Shown piece by piece: positions 8,690 through 16,931 of a DNA stretch of 64,000 nt. The stretch is from Streptomyces wedmorensis (GTDB lineage: Bacteria > Actinomycetota > Actinomycetes > Streptomycetales > Streptomycetaceae). Position 1 is the first letter of the stretch. Each line of letters opens with the position of its first letter. The stretch lies in assembly GCF_000716445.1 (NCBI RefSeq), contig NZ_JNWK01000017.1:1-64000 (forward strand), read 5' to 3'. Made by a program: the position numbers and the translations under genes. The notes beneath the pieces are model-generated. The model was not told where the DNA came from and ran no database searches. It saw nothing but the letters and a program-made list of their open reading frames with translations.

Positions 8690-9334
8690 TCACCGCCAGA
8701 ACAGGTGGTGCGTCACGCCGCCCCTCGGGCTGACCACCGCCTCGTGCTCGAAACGGTCGAGCAGCTCGTCCGGTGACTCCCACAGCCGCGTCCCGGCGCC
8801 CAGCTCCACCGGGGACACCGCCACGTGCAGCGTGTCCACCAGGTCCGCGTCGAGGAACTCCCGGATGACCGTCGCCCCGCCACCCAGCCGGACGTCCTTG
8901 CCCTGCGCCGCCTCGCGGGCCATCGCGAGGACCTTGACCGGCTCCTCGTCCACGAAGTGGAACGTCGTGTCCGACAGCGTGAACGACGGCCGCGGGTGGT
9001 GGGTCATGACGAACACCGGCGTCCGGAACGGCGGTTCCTCACCCCACCAGCCCTTCCAGTCGTGGTCGAGCCAGGGACCGCGCTGCGGCCCGAACTTGTT
9101 CCGGCCCATGATCTCCGCGCCGATGTTCCGCGCGAAGTCCCGCGTGAAGTAGTCGTCGAGCCCCCTGCTGCCCCCGGGATCCGTCCGCATCGGCCAGCTC
9201 GCCGTCGCCCCCGCCCACGAGAACATCTCCCCCGGCTCCGCATGCCCGAACGGCCTCTCCAGGCTCTGCCCCACCCCCGCCCCGTACCCGTCACTCGACA
9301 CGTTGAAGTTCATGACCCTCAGCAACTGCTCCAC
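8690..9334 (-). CDS. Dihydrofolate-reductase-like (RibD C-terminal family) protein
   Basis: 214 residues with the DHFR/RibD-C fold signature: IMGRNKFGP, PVFVMTHHPRP, the nucleotide-binding VRLGGGATVIREFLDADLVD, and a C-terminal ELLDRFEHEAVVSP strand. The family reduces pteridine-like or flavin-precursor substrates with NADPH, but this member's substrate is unknown. GTG at 9334 is chosen for the excellent AGGAGGAGG six bases upstream; ATG at 9313 is in frame. Confidence 0.85.
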   Translation of the reverse strand: MEQLLRVMNFNVSSDGYGAGVGQSLERPFGHAEPGEMFSWAGATASWPMRTDPGGSRGLDDYFTRDFARNIGAEIMGRNKFGPQRGPWLDHDWKGWWGEEPPFRTPVFVMTHHPRPSFTLSDTTFHFVDEEPVKVLAMAREAAQGKDVRLGGGATVIREFLDADLVDTLHVAVSPVELGAGTRLWESPDELLDRFEHEAVVSPRGGVTHHLFWR

Positions 9335-9513
9335 GTACGTCCTCCTCCTGGACCACGACGACGGCGAGACCGCGACCACGGTGATACCGCGACGACCCCG
9401 GCTCCCCGCGGCGACTCTCCGGGGACGACTCCCCGAACCCGCCGGACTCATCGGTCCCCCCGGCCCCGCCGCGCCCACTCGCCGGGCGCCCGGGCTCTGC
9501 CTACGATCGCCGC

Positions 9514-9816
9514 ATGGCCACTCAGCGCACCTCGCCCCTGTCCCTGTGGTCCCGGGACTCGTTCCTGTCCGTGGGCTCGGTCGGCTCGACCCTCTCCATC
9601 GGCTCGGTCGGCTCGTTCATGTCCGTCGGCTCGGTCGGCTCCGCCATGTCGATCGGCTCCGTCGGCTCCTGGGCGAGCGTCTGCTCCCTGCTCTCCGCCC
9701 GGTCGGCCCTGTCCGTCCTCTCCTGGCGATCCCACCGCGGCGTCCTCGCCGCCGGCACCGCCCTGGCCCTCACCGGCACCCTCGCCCTCGCGGCCGCTTC
9801 CCGCCGTACCCCCTGA
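9514..9816 (+). CDS. Small SVGS-repeat peptide with a membrane segment
   Basis: 100 residues. After WSRDSFLSVGSVGS comes a run of SVGS/SIGS units with a loose 9-10 residue period, then an Ala/Leu hydrophobic segment (VLAAGTALALTGTLALA). Similar uncharacterised peptides are common in Streptomyces. TACGAT at 9502-9507 sits 7 bases before the ATG and no ribosome site is visible, so the mRNA is probably leaderless. The regular Ser/Gly repeats could form a beta-solenoid or glycine-zipper surface at the membrane; this is speculation. Confidence 0.75.
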   Translation: MATQRTSPLSLWSRDSFLSVGSVGSTLSIGSVGSFMSVGSVGSAMSIGSVGSWASVCSLLSARSALSVLSWRSHRGVLAAGTALALTGTLALAAASRRTP

Positions 9817-9852
9817 GACGGACGGCTGCCCGAGCGCGTACGGCCGTACGGC

Positions 9853-10641
9853 TCAGAGCGTTTCGGCTACGCCCGGCGGGAGGAGGCGGAGGCGCCCCGC
9901 GAGGTCGGGGGTGTCGAAGGCCTCGGGGATGCGGGCGGGGTCTTCGCCCAGGTGGTGCCAGGAGTCGAAGTGGAGGGGGATGACGGTTCGGGCGCCGAGG
10001 GTGCGGGCGAGGGCGGCGCCTTCGTGGGCGCTCATCGAGAAGGCGCGGTCGCCGGTGGTGGGGAAGTGGGCGTCGCCGAGGTGGAGGAAGGCGGTGTCGA
10101 TGGCGAAGCGGGCGCCGATCTCGGTCAGGGCGTCGTGGCGGACGGTGTCGCCGGAGACGTAGAGGGTCCCTCCGTCGTACTCGACGACGAAGCCGGTGAC
10201 GGGGCCGGTGACGTGCTCGGTTCCTTCCGGTCCGTGGCGGGCCGGGGTCGCGGTGACGGTGACCGTGGTCCCGCCGGCGGTGACCTCACGGCTCTCCCAG
10301 GGCGCGAGGCCCTCGATCCGGCCCTTCGTCAGGCCGTCGTCGACCAGGCGTTCGGCCGCCTCGGGGGTGGTGAGGACCGTCGCCGCCCGGGCGAGCACCT
10401 CGCGGCCGGTGTGGTCGAGGTTGTCGGCGTGCTGGTCGTGCGAGAGCAGGACCAGGTCCACGGGCGGCAGCCGGTCGGCGGCGAGCGCCGGGCCGGTGGT
10501 GCGGTGGAGCGGGCGCGCCCCCGGATAGTCGGCCGGGGCCTCGTCGAAGGCGGGGTCGGTGAGGACGGTGAGGCCGCCGAGGCGGAGGAGGACCGTCGCG
10601 GTCCCGACGTACGTCACGGTCGCGGGCGCGGAGGGTGTCAT
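9853..10641 (-). CDS. MBL-fold metallo-hydrolase, UlaG-like
   Basis: 262 residues. It has the beta-lactamase-fold metal motif HDQHADNLDH, a GDTVR strand carrying the bridging Asp, and the late IPLHFDSWHH. The N-terminal VTYVGTATVLLRLGG is typical of the UlaG/L-ascorbate lactonase-like branch. The substrate is unknown. Its ATG overlaps the stop of the FMN-reductase gene (ATGA), so the pair is one operon under the promoter at 11272-11300. Confidence 0.88.
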   Translation of the reverse strand: MTPSAPATVTYVGTATVLLRLGGLTVLTDPAFDEAPADYPGARPLHRTTGPALAADRLPPVDLVLLSHDQHADNLDHTGREVLARAATVLTTPEAAERLVDDGLTKGRIEGLAPWESREVTAGGTTVTVTATPARHGPEGTEHVTGPVTGFVVEYDGGTLYVSGDTVRHDALTEIGARFAIDTAFLHLGDAHFPTTGDRAFSMSAHEGAALARTLGARTVIPLHFDSWHHLGEDPARIPEAFDTPDLAGRLRLLPPGVAETL

Positions 10642-11216
10642 GCGCGGGTCGCCGCCCCTTCGGTCTTGGAGCGGAGGGCGGTCAGGAGGTCCTGGAGGAG
10701 CGTGATGGTGTCCTCGTCGGTGAGGTTGCCGTCGGCGTCGAAGCGTTCGTGGGAGCGGAAGACGTGGACCTCGGGCTTCACGACGACGTCGTTGTCCGTG
10801 CAGACGAGGATCTGACGGAGGGCGAGCTGGGCGCGGACGGTGCCGAAGGCGCCCGGCCCGGCGCCGAGGATCGCGGTGGGCTTGAGGCGCATGGGGAGGC
10901 CTTCGGTCCGGGTCCAGTCGGTGCTCAGCCAGTCGAGGGCGTTCTTGAGGACGCCGGGGATGGAGTAGTTGAACTCCGGGGTCGCGATGAGCAGGCCGTC
11001 CGCCTCGGCGACGCGGCGGCGGAGCTCCTGGACGGCGGCCGGCCGCAGGTCGGGGGTGTCGAGGTCGAGGTCGTACGGCGGGATGTCGCGCAGGCCGTCG
11101 TAGATCTCGATGTCCATGCCGCCCGGGTTGAACTTCTGTGCGGCGCGGAGCAGTTGCGTGTTGTGCGAGTCGGCGCGGAGCGAGCCGGAGATGGCGAGGA
11201 TCGAGGACGCGGACAT
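10638..11216 (-). CDS. NADPH-dependent FMN reductase
   Basis: 192 residues of the flavodoxin-like FMN_red family: ISGSLRADSHN phosphate-binding loop, LLIATPEFNYSIPGVLKNALDW, and LGAGPGAFGTVRAQLALRQIL. It likely reduces quinones or azo and nitro compounds using NADPH and FMN. ATG at 11216 follows a GGGGG stretch. It is the first gene of an operon with an MBL hydrolase, divergent from an MFS pump, and under a shared TetR-type operator region. Confidence 0.9.
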   Translation of the reverse strand: MSASSILAISGSLRADSHNTQLLRAAQKFNPGGMDIEIYDGLRDIPPYDLDLDTPDLRPAAVQELRRRVAEADGLLIATPEFNYSIPGVLKNALDWLSTDWTRTEGLPMRLKPTAILGAGPGAFGTVRAQLALRQILVCTDNDVVVKPEVHVFRSHERFDADGNLTDEDTITLLQDLLTALRSKTEGAATRA

Positions 11217-11271
11217 GGGAACCCCCAGTTCGTCGGGTGAGCCGCGGCGGGCGCCGGACTCGACGACCAAG

Positions 11272-11300
11272 AAACTAAACAGGTCGGTTCAGTCTGTCAA
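11272..11300 (-). promoter_or_regulatory. Sigma-70-type promoter of the FMN reductase operon
   Basis: TTGACA, 17-base spacer, TAGTTT on the minus strand. It is one of the best consensus promoters in the window and overlaps TTCAGT half-sites. Confidence 0.7.
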
Positions 11301-11305
11301 CCGAA

Positions 11306-11329
11306 CAGTTCAGTCTTGACAGTGAACTG
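11306..11329. promoter_or_regulatory. Candidate TetR operator in the divergent promoter
   Basis: CAGTTCA and TGAACTG are 7-bp inverted arms 10 bases apart, over a plus-strand TTGACA. Related TTCAGT/ACTGA half-sites recur before the tetR gene at 12759-12785. Confidence 0.5.
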
Positions 11330-11351
11330 AATGGTGTAGTTCATTCGAGGC

Positions 11352-11453
11352 ATGGCTTCCTTCGTGATCGACCCCGCCACCGGGCGGGCCGTCGCCCGCG
11401 TCACCCGCCCCCTCCGCACGAGGGACGTCCTGACGGGACGGATACCGGCATGA
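11352..11453 (+). CDS. 33-residue leader ORF before the MFS pump
   Basis: A short ORF beginning MASFVIDPATGRAVARV and ending GRIPA. Its stop overlaps the pump start as ATGA, so translation would be coupled. The ribosome site is weak. The overlap and position after the promoter suggest a real leader, but conservation cannot be judged here. Confidence 0.45.
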   Translation: MASFVIDPATGRAVARVTRPLRTRDVLTGRIPA

Positions 11454-12676
11454 GCACCGTGTCGACGCCGACGCCCGTACGCGCCGCCGGCCCACGCGGC
11501 GGCACCCGCACCGGACTACTGCTCGCGGCGCTCGCCGCGCCCGCGGCGATGGGCGTGTCCGGTCCGAGCCTCGCCCTGCCGGAGGCCGCCCGCGAACTGG
11601 CCGTCTCCCCGGCGTCGGCGGCCTGGCTGATGACGGCGTACGGGCTCGGCATGGCGGCCGGCACCCCGCTCCTGTCGGCCACGGCCGGCCGGCGGCACGG
11701 GCCCGCGGGCGTCATACGGGCCGCCGCCGTCCTCGTCGTCCTCGGCGCCGCACTCGTCCTCCTCGCCCCCACCCTGCCCCTGGTGGTCGCCGGGCGCGCC
11801 CTGGAGGCGGCGGGCGCGGCCGGCCTGAACGTCGCCGCGTTCCAGCTCGCCGGCCGGGACTCCACCGGCCGCACCCCCGGGCTCGTCGCCATCGGCAGCG
11901 CGGCCGGCGGCACCGTCGGCCTCTTCGCCGGCGCGGCCGTCGCCGGCGCCCTCGACTGGCGCGCCGCCCTGGTCCTCCCCCTCCTCAGCCTCCTCGCCCT
12001 CCCCCCGGCCCTCCGCCTGGCGGATCGGGGACAGGAACCGAGGTACATCCCACGCCCCGCCCCACGCCGCTCCTCACCTCACGCCACGAGCGGCACCCCC
12101 ACCGGCACCCCCACCGGCACCCCCACGGGCGCTCCCACCGGCACCCCCACCGCTGCTCCCACGGGCGCTCCCGCTCCCCCGTCCACTCGCCCTCCGGCCC
12201 TCCCCCTCGACATCCTCCGCAACCGCCGCTTCCGCAGCGCCGCCGGCCTCATGCTCGCCGTCTCCACGGTCAACTTCGGTCTGCTGTACGCGGCTCCGCG
12301 CCGCGTCGCCGCCCTCACGGGCTGGAGTTCCGTACAGACGGGCGCGGTCGCGTCGTTGGCGGCGCTCGCCGGGGCGCTGCTGTCGTGGCTGCTGATCCGG
12401 TCGGCGCTGGTACTGGGGGCGCGGCGGGTCCGTGTCGTGCTGGGGATCGGTTCGCTGGGCGCCCTGGTCCTCGCGCTCGCCGCGCCGTGGCCGGCGGTCG
12501 TCCTCGTCGGCTCGGGGATGAGCGCCCTCGTCACCGCGGGGGGCCAGGGCCTTCTCACGGGCGCCGCGACCGGCGGCCTGCCGCCGGCCCGTCACGGCCT
12601 CGCGATCAGCCTCTTCAACCTGGCGTTCCTGACGGGAGTGGCGGCGGGCCCGGCGCTGGCGGCCTTGGCCACGTGA
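11450..12676 (+). CDS. MFS drug-efflux-type transporter
   Basis: 408 residues with about 12 hydrophobic segments in two halves. Near the N-terminus are SLALPEAARELAVSPASAAWLMTAY-type motifs of small-molecule:H+ antiporters. The central cytoplasmic loop is expanded by a Thr-Pro-Gly repeat (GTPTGTPTG) encoded by 12-bp tandem repeats. It is divergent from an FMN reductase operon and followed by tetR, which is the usual arrangement of a ligand-induced efflux set. The substrate is unknown. Confidence 0.88.
   Translation: MSTVSTPTPVRAAGPRGGTRTGLLLAALAAPAAMGVSGPSLALPEAARELAVSPASAAWLMTAYGLGMAAGTPLLSATAGRRHGPAGVIRAAAVLVVLGAALVLLAPTLPLVVAGRALEAAGAAGLNVAAFQLAGRDSTGRTPGLVAIGSAAGGTVGLFAGAAVAGALDWRAALVLPLLSLLALPPALRLADRGQEPRYIPRPAPRRSSPHATSGTPTGTPTGTPTGAPTGTPTAAPTGAPAPPSTRPPALPLDILRNRRFRSAAGLMLAVSTVNFGLLYAAPRRVAALTGWSSVQTGAVASLAALAGALLSWLLIRSALVLGARRVRVVLGIGSLGALVLALAAPWPAVVLVGSGMSALVTAGGQGLLTGAATGGLPPARHGLAISLFNLAFLTGVAAGPALAALAT
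12092..12175 (+). repeat. 12-bp tandem repeats in the MFS gene
   Basis: About seven degenerate copies of a GGCACCCCCACC-type unit encode G-T-P-T or A-P-T-G steps in the loop between transporter halves. Confidence 0.8.
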
Positions 12677-12748
12677 GGAGCCCCGGCCCCCGGCCCACAG
12701 CCCCCGGCCCCCGGCCCCCAGCCCACGACCCACAGCCCTCATCGGCCT

Positions 12749-12785
12749 TTGCAGACCAAACCGTTCAGTTCATATACTGACGGTT
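12749..12785 (+). promoter_or_regulatory. tetR promoter with overlapping operator
   Basis: TTGCAG (12749), 18-base spacer, TATACT (12773). An imperfect palindrome AACCGTTCAGT / ACTGACGGTT at 12759-12785 covers the -10, consistent with autorepression. Confidence 0.65.
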
Positions 12786-12825
12786 CCCCTTCACCCCCCG
12801 TCGTCACCCCGCGTAAGGACATCCC

Positions 12826-13503
12826 ATGGGAGCCGGAGCCGAGACCCAGGACGCCATCGACGAGTACGGCATCCCGATCATCCCGGACCCCGCGGACGCG
12901 GCGTCGCGCAAGCGGCAGGCGATCATCGACGCGGCGCTCGCCGAGTTCCTCGCCGAGGGCTACTCGGCGGCGTCGATGGACGCGATCACCCGGGGTTCGG
13001 GCGTCTCGAAGGCGACGATCTACAAGCACTTCGGCAGCAAGGAGCGGCTGTTCCTGGCGGTGATCGGCGGGGTGCTGCCGAAGACGTACGCGGATCTGGA
13101 GCCGTCCAACTCCACCATCGCGGAGGCGCCGGACCTGCGGGCGGCGCTGATCAGGCTGACGACCGACTGGGCCCGGATCCTGCTGCGGCCGGACATCATG
13201 TCGCTGCGGCGGCTGGTGATCGGCGAGATAGACCGTTTCCCGCAGCTGGGGCAGCTCTGGTACCGGGTGAGCTACGACATGAACAACGGTCCGCTCGTCG
13301 AGGCCTTCACCGAGCTGAACGCGCGCGGGACGCTCGACGCGCCGGATCCGGCGCTGGCCGTGCAGCAGTTGGTGGCGGCGACACTGGGCGTGCCGCAGCT
13401 CGTCCGTACCTTCTCGCCCGACGCCGAGATCGACGACGCCGAGCTGACGCGGGTGATCAGCTCGGGAGTGGATCTGTTCCTGGCCCGGTACGCGCGCTCC
13501 TGA
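12826..13503 (+). CDS. TetR-family transcriptional regulator
   Basis: 225 residues. The TetR helix-turn-helix lies at about residues 22-70 (RQAIIDAALAEFLAEGY, GVSKATIYKHFGSKERLF), followed by a C-terminal ligand domain of the AcrR/TetR_C type. Shared TTCAGT/ACTGA half-sites before this gene and in the 11.3 kb divergent promoter suggest it represses itself, the MFS pump and the FMN-reductase operon. The last 47 bases overlap the convergent permease gene. Confidence 0.92.
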   Translation: MGAGAETQDAIDEYGIPIIPDPADAASRKRQAIIDAALAEFLAEGYSAASMDAITRGSGVSKATIYKHFGSKERLFLAVIGGVLPKTYADLEPSNSTIAEAPDLRAALIRLTTDWARILLRPDIMSLRRLVIGEIDRFPQLGQLWYRVSYDMNNGPLVEAFTELNARGTLDAPDPALAVQQLVAATLGVPQLVRTFSPDAEIDDAELTRVISSGVDLFLARYARS

Positions 13504-14788
13504 GCCCCCGGATCCACGCCCAGGCCAGCAGGGCGGCGGCCCAGCCGCCGGTGGTCAGGAGCTGGGTGCGGCTGGCCGCGTCGCCGAGCATGAAGAGCAG
13601 CACCGCGCCGATGCCCGCGAGGGCGAGGCAGGCCCGTACGGAAGGGCCGCGCAGCCGCAGGTGCGACGCGGCGATCAGGGCCCAGACGAGCAGGATCGCG
13701 GCGCCGATGGAGTTGAGCAGGAACGGGAAGACCGTACGCGGCCAGAGCAGGCTGAGGACGACCGAGGCGAAGCCGAAGGCGGCGGAGGCGAGGACGGCCG
13801 CGTAGGGCACGCCGTCGCGCAGCCGGCCCAGGGCGCGGGGTGCGTCGCCGCGTCCGACCAGGGCGTACAGCATGCGCGAGGAACCGTAGATGTTGGCGTT
13901 CATCGCCGACAGGAGGGCCACGAGCACGACGGCCTTCATGAGGTCGGCCGCGCCGGGGACGCCGATGCGGTCCATCACGGCGGCGTACGGGCCGTCGGCG
14001 ACGCCGGGCGCGTTCCACGGGACGAGGGTGACGATGACCGCCATCGAGCCCAGGTAGCAGACGGACACGCGCCACATGACGGACCGCACGCCGGTGCGCA
14101 CGGCGCGGACCGGGTCGTCGGACTCCGCCGCCGCGATCGTCACGGTCTCCAGGCCGCCGAAGGCGAACACGGCCGCGACCATGCCGACGGCCACGCCGTG
14201 CCATCCGTGGGGCAGGAAGCCGCCGTCGCCGGTGAGGTGGGCGAAGCCGGGTGACGGATGACCGGGGAACAGGCCCGCGACCACGACCGCGCCGAGCACG
14301 AGGAAGCCTCCGATGGCGGCGATCTTCAGGCCCGCGAACCAGAATTCCAGCTCGCCGAAGTTCCGCACCCCGGCCAGGTTGCTGACGGTGAACACGGTCA
14401 TGAAGACGGCCACCCACGCCCAGCCGGGCACCCCCGGCACCCAGCCGCCCACGATGTGCGCGGCCCCGACGGCCTCCGCCGCCACGCTCACCACGAGCAG
14501 CGCCCAGTACATCCACCCGGCCAGCAGCCCCGCCCAGGATCCGAACGCCTGCCGCGCGTGCTCCGCGAACGATCCCGTCACCGGCCGCGCCGCCGACATC
14601 TCGCCCAGCATCCGCATCACCAGCACCGTCAGCACCCCGGCCAGCGCGTACGCCACCAGAATCCCCGGTCCCGCCGCCGCGATCCCGAACCCCGACCCCA
14701 CGAACAGTCCGGCCCCGATCGCCCCGCCCAGCGCGATCATCGCCAGATGCCGCTGCCGCAGCCCCGACCCCAGTACCCGCCCCGTCAC
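13457..14788 (-). CDS. Amino acid permease (APC superfamily)
   Basis: 443 residues from GTG at 14788, preceded by AGGGGGA; the longer frame to 14986 has no better start. About 12 membrane segments. Family motifs include HLAMIALGGAIGAGLFVGSG at the N-terminus, GEMSAARPVTGSFAEHAR, and FAFGGLETVTIAAAESDDP in the middle. It imports amino acids with protons. The 3' end overlaps tetR by 47 bases on the opposite strand. Confidence 0.92.
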   Translation of the reverse strand: MTGRVLGSGLRQRHLAMIALGGAIGAGLFVGSGFGIAAAGPGILVAYALAGVLTVLVMRMLGEMSAARPVTGSFAEHARQAFGSWAGLLAGWMYWALLVVSVAAEAVGAAHIVGGWVPGVPGWAWVAVFMTVFTVSNLAGVRNFGELEFWFAGLKIAAIGGFLVLGAVVVAGLFPGHPSPGFAHLTGDGGFLPHGWHGVAVGMVAAVFAFGGLETVTIAAAESDDPVRAVRTGVRSVMWRVSVCYLGSMAVIVTLVPWNAPGVADGPYAAVMDRIGVPGAADLMKAVVLVALLSAMNANIYGSSRMLYALVGRGDAPRALGRLRDGVPYAAVLASAAFGFASVVLSLLWPRTVFPFLLNSIGAAILLVWALIAASHLRLRGPSVRACLALAGIGAVLLFMLGDAASRTQLLTTGGWAAALLAWAWIRGLRSARTGPGTDPLPS

Positions 14789-15010
14789 GATTCCCCCTGA
14801 CTCCGCCGCCGCCCGGACCACCTCCGGACGATCAGCGCAGGAGCCTGACGCGTACTCCCGCCCCCAGGCAAGCCGTTCCGGGCCTTGAGATCGTTGATCT
14901 TCTGTTGGTGGGTTGTTGGAGGGAAGCGGAAGGCTGAGGGCGGTCGCCCCGGTACGGGGGTGTGGGGCGGTCGGCCACGCCGGCACCCTTCAGGAATCGA
15001 GGATTCGCAC

Positions 15011-15382
15011 GTGAAGTTCAAGACACCGATGGCCCGACTCGCATTCGTCGCGGCGAGCGCCGCTCTCGCCCTGGGCGCGTGGGCCGCCCCCGCGCAGGCC
15101 CACCCCTGGGCAGAGTGGATCGGCTACGGGCAGCCGAACACCCGGGAAGGGGTGGGGTGCTTCCAGGACCTCTTCAACGACGTGTGGTGGCAGACCGGTT
15201 ACCACCCGATTGCCGAGGACGGCCTCTTCGGCCCGGACACCGACGGCGCGATCAGGGCCTTCCAGAAGTGGAAGCGCCTGAGTGCGGACGGAATCGTGGG
15301 GCCGGAGACGGGCACCGCACTCCTCAACGCGACCAACTGGGGCAACGGCACCGGCTGCGACTACTACATCCCCAGCAACTAG
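15011..15382 (+). CDS. Secreted peptidoglycan-binding domain protein
   Basis: 123 residues from GTG at 15011, with GAGGA upstream. The signal peptide ends at about APAQA-HPW. The mature part is one PG_binding_1 fold (CFQDLFND, DGLFGPDTDGAIRAFQKWK, DGIVGPETGTALL). There is no catalytic domain, so it probably binds cell wall as a free module or inhibitor. It stands alone. Confidence 0.88.
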   Translation: MKFKTPMARLAFVAASAALALGAWAAPAQAHPWAEWIGYGQPNTREGVGCFQDLFNDVWWQTGYHPIAEDGLFGPDTDGAIRAFQKWKRLSADGIVGPETGTALLNATNWGNGTGCDYYIPSN

Positions 15383-15417
15383 GTTCTCACCGGAGCTCCT
15401 TACCCAGTCCGGGGGGG

Positions 15418-16029
15418 TCACACCACGAGCCCCACCGCCAGCGCCGCGATCAGGGCCCCCGAGGCAAGGTTCGTCGTCAGACGGCCCCGGGGGCCCGTGA
15501 CGAGGTGGCCGAGGAGCGTGCCGCCCATGGCGAGGAGGAGTTGCCAGCTCGCCGAGGCCGCGAAGGCCGCGACGACGAAGGCCGTCGCCTCGGCCGCGCC
15601 CGTCGTCGAGTGTCCGCCGAGGATGAGGGCGGCGAAGTAGACCACCGTCATGGGGTTGAGCACCGTGATCCCCAGAAAGGTGAGGAAAGCGCGCCGAGGA
15701 GCCGGCGGCGGGGCCTCCGCCGCCTCAGGGCCTGAGCGATGCGTGCGGACCGCCGCCCGGACGGAGCGGACGGCCAGGATCACGAGCACCACGGCCGAGA
15801 CCCACCGCAGCGGGGTCGCCACCGGAGCGATGACCGGCACCAGGGCCGCCCCGCCGAGCACCGCGAGCAGGGCGTACAGCCCGTCCGCCGCGGCGATGCC
15901 GAGCGCCGCGCCCGCACCCGTACGCCACGGGGAACGCGCCGCGACCGCCACCAGGTGGGCGCCGACGGCGCCGACCGGGATCGCGATGCCGTAGCCGGCC
16001 AACAGCCCGGCCACGACCGCCCCGCCCAT
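15418..16029 (-). CDS. LysE-family exporter
   Basis: 203 residues with about six membrane segments. The family N-terminus GYGIAIPVGAVGAHLV and the mid-protein ITVLNPMTVVYFAAL match the LysE/RhtB exporters. The substrate is unknown. The start ATG overlaps the stop of the upstream DUF2087 gene (TGATG), so the two are coupled; a GTG three bases earlier is equally possible. Confidence 0.88.
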   Translation of the reverse strand: MGGAVVAGLLAGYGIAIPVGAVGAHLVAVAARSPWRTGAGAALGIAAADGLYALLAVLGGAALVPVIAPVATPLRWVSAVVLVILAVRSVRAAVRTHRSGPEAAEAPPPAPRRAFLTFLGITVLNPMTVVYFAALILGGHSTTGAAEATAFVVAAFAASASWQLLLAMGGTLLGHLVTGPRGRLTTNLASGALIAALAVGLVV

Positions 16030-16337
16030 CACACGACGGCGGGGATCGCACCTCCGGGGGAGCCGGGCCGCTGCTGTCGGCGGTAGTCCGCCCCGTCCTT
16101 CGTGCGGGCCAGGAACCCGCCGATCACCATGTACCGGCGCAGGGCCGAGAAGTCCTCGTGCACCGTGCTCAGGGCCTCGTTGACCCCGGGCTCACGGTAT
16201 GTCCGGTCCGCCTCGAACAGGGTCTCGGCGAGGTGCGCGAGCAGCGCCTCGCGGCGTGCGGGCCTGCGCGGAATCGCCTTGAGGCGCCCGTCGGCGGAGA
16301 ACAGGTCCGCGACGGGGCGGGAAGGATGACTGGTCAT
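16029..16337 (-). CDS. DUF2087-domain protein
   Basis: 102 residues containing the DUF2087 core: FSADGRLKAIPRRPARREAL, then SALRRYMVIGGFLARTKDG. The family is small, winged-helix-like and often found with regulators; the molecular role is unknown. It is translationally coupled to the LysE-family exporter, so it may control or tune that gene. Confidence 0.85.
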   Translation of the reverse strand: MTSHPSRPVADLFSADGRLKAIPRRPARREALLAHLAETLFEADRTYREPGVNEALSTVHEDFSALRRYMVIGGFLARTKDGADYRRQQRPGSPGGAIPAVV

Positions 16338-16381
16338 GCCCGAGAGGGTGACTCCCGACGCCCCCGCCCCGCAAAGCATTT

Positions 16382-16684
16382 TCACTTCGGCTCGGGCCGC
16401 ACCATCACGTTCACCGCCTCCTGGATCTTCGGCATGACCGGCGGCATCCCGGTCTCCTGGAAGAACGGCCTCGCCTTCTCCACGAACGACAGGAAGTGGT
16501 CCTCCGTGTCGAAGAAGTCCACGATCCGCCACCCCCCGGCCCCGTCCGGCCCCGACGAGTGCGCGATGAGCCCCTCCGGCGGAAACCACTCCGCCCCCTG
16601 GATCAGCCGCGTCGTCCTCTCGTACTGCTCCTGCGTCCCACCGGGAATCTCCACGGTGACGACGACGCCCTTCTTCATCTCCAT
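16382..16684 (-). CDS. Dimeric alpha-beta barrel-like small protein
   Basis: 100 residues. VVVTVEIPGGTQEQYERTTR and WRIVDFFDTEDHFLSFVEKA resemble the ferredoxin-like ABM/Dabb fold, and FVEKARPFFQETG is common in such proteins. No catalytic residues can be named. AGGAGC precedes the ATG. Its upstream region is shared with the divergent DUF998 operon and carries two identical palindromic sites. Confidence 0.75.
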   Translation of the reverse strand: MEMKKGVVVTVEIPGGTQEQYERTTRLIQGAEWFPPEGLIAHSSGPDGAGGWRIVDFFDTEDHFLSFVEKARPFFQETGMPPVMPKIQEAVNVMVRPEPK

Positions 16685-16790
16685 GCGCGTGCTCCTGTAC
16701 GTCCGGGGAGGGATCCCGACCAGCACACCAGCCACCCCCCACCCCCGCACGACGGCAGCCCCCGAACGAGCGAGACCGACCCGCCGCGTA

Positions 16791-16836
16791 CACCGAACGG
16801 TGCAGACGGCCCGGCCGACGACACCGAACGGTGCAG
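16791..16836. promoter_or_regulatory. Two identical CACCGAACGGTGCAG sites
   Basis: The 15-mer occurs at 16791-16805 and 16822-16836, starts 31 bp apart (about three helical turns). Each holds a CACCG/CGGTG inverted repeat. They lie between divergent genes and look like a tandem operator. Confidence 0.6.
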
Positions 16837-16931
16837 GTCCGGATGTCCCCGTCGGGAGGTCGAGGGCGTCCCCCGTCCCTCCGTAGGTTCTGGAGCACCG
16901 CAACGAACCGCACACCGAGGAGGAGGACGGC

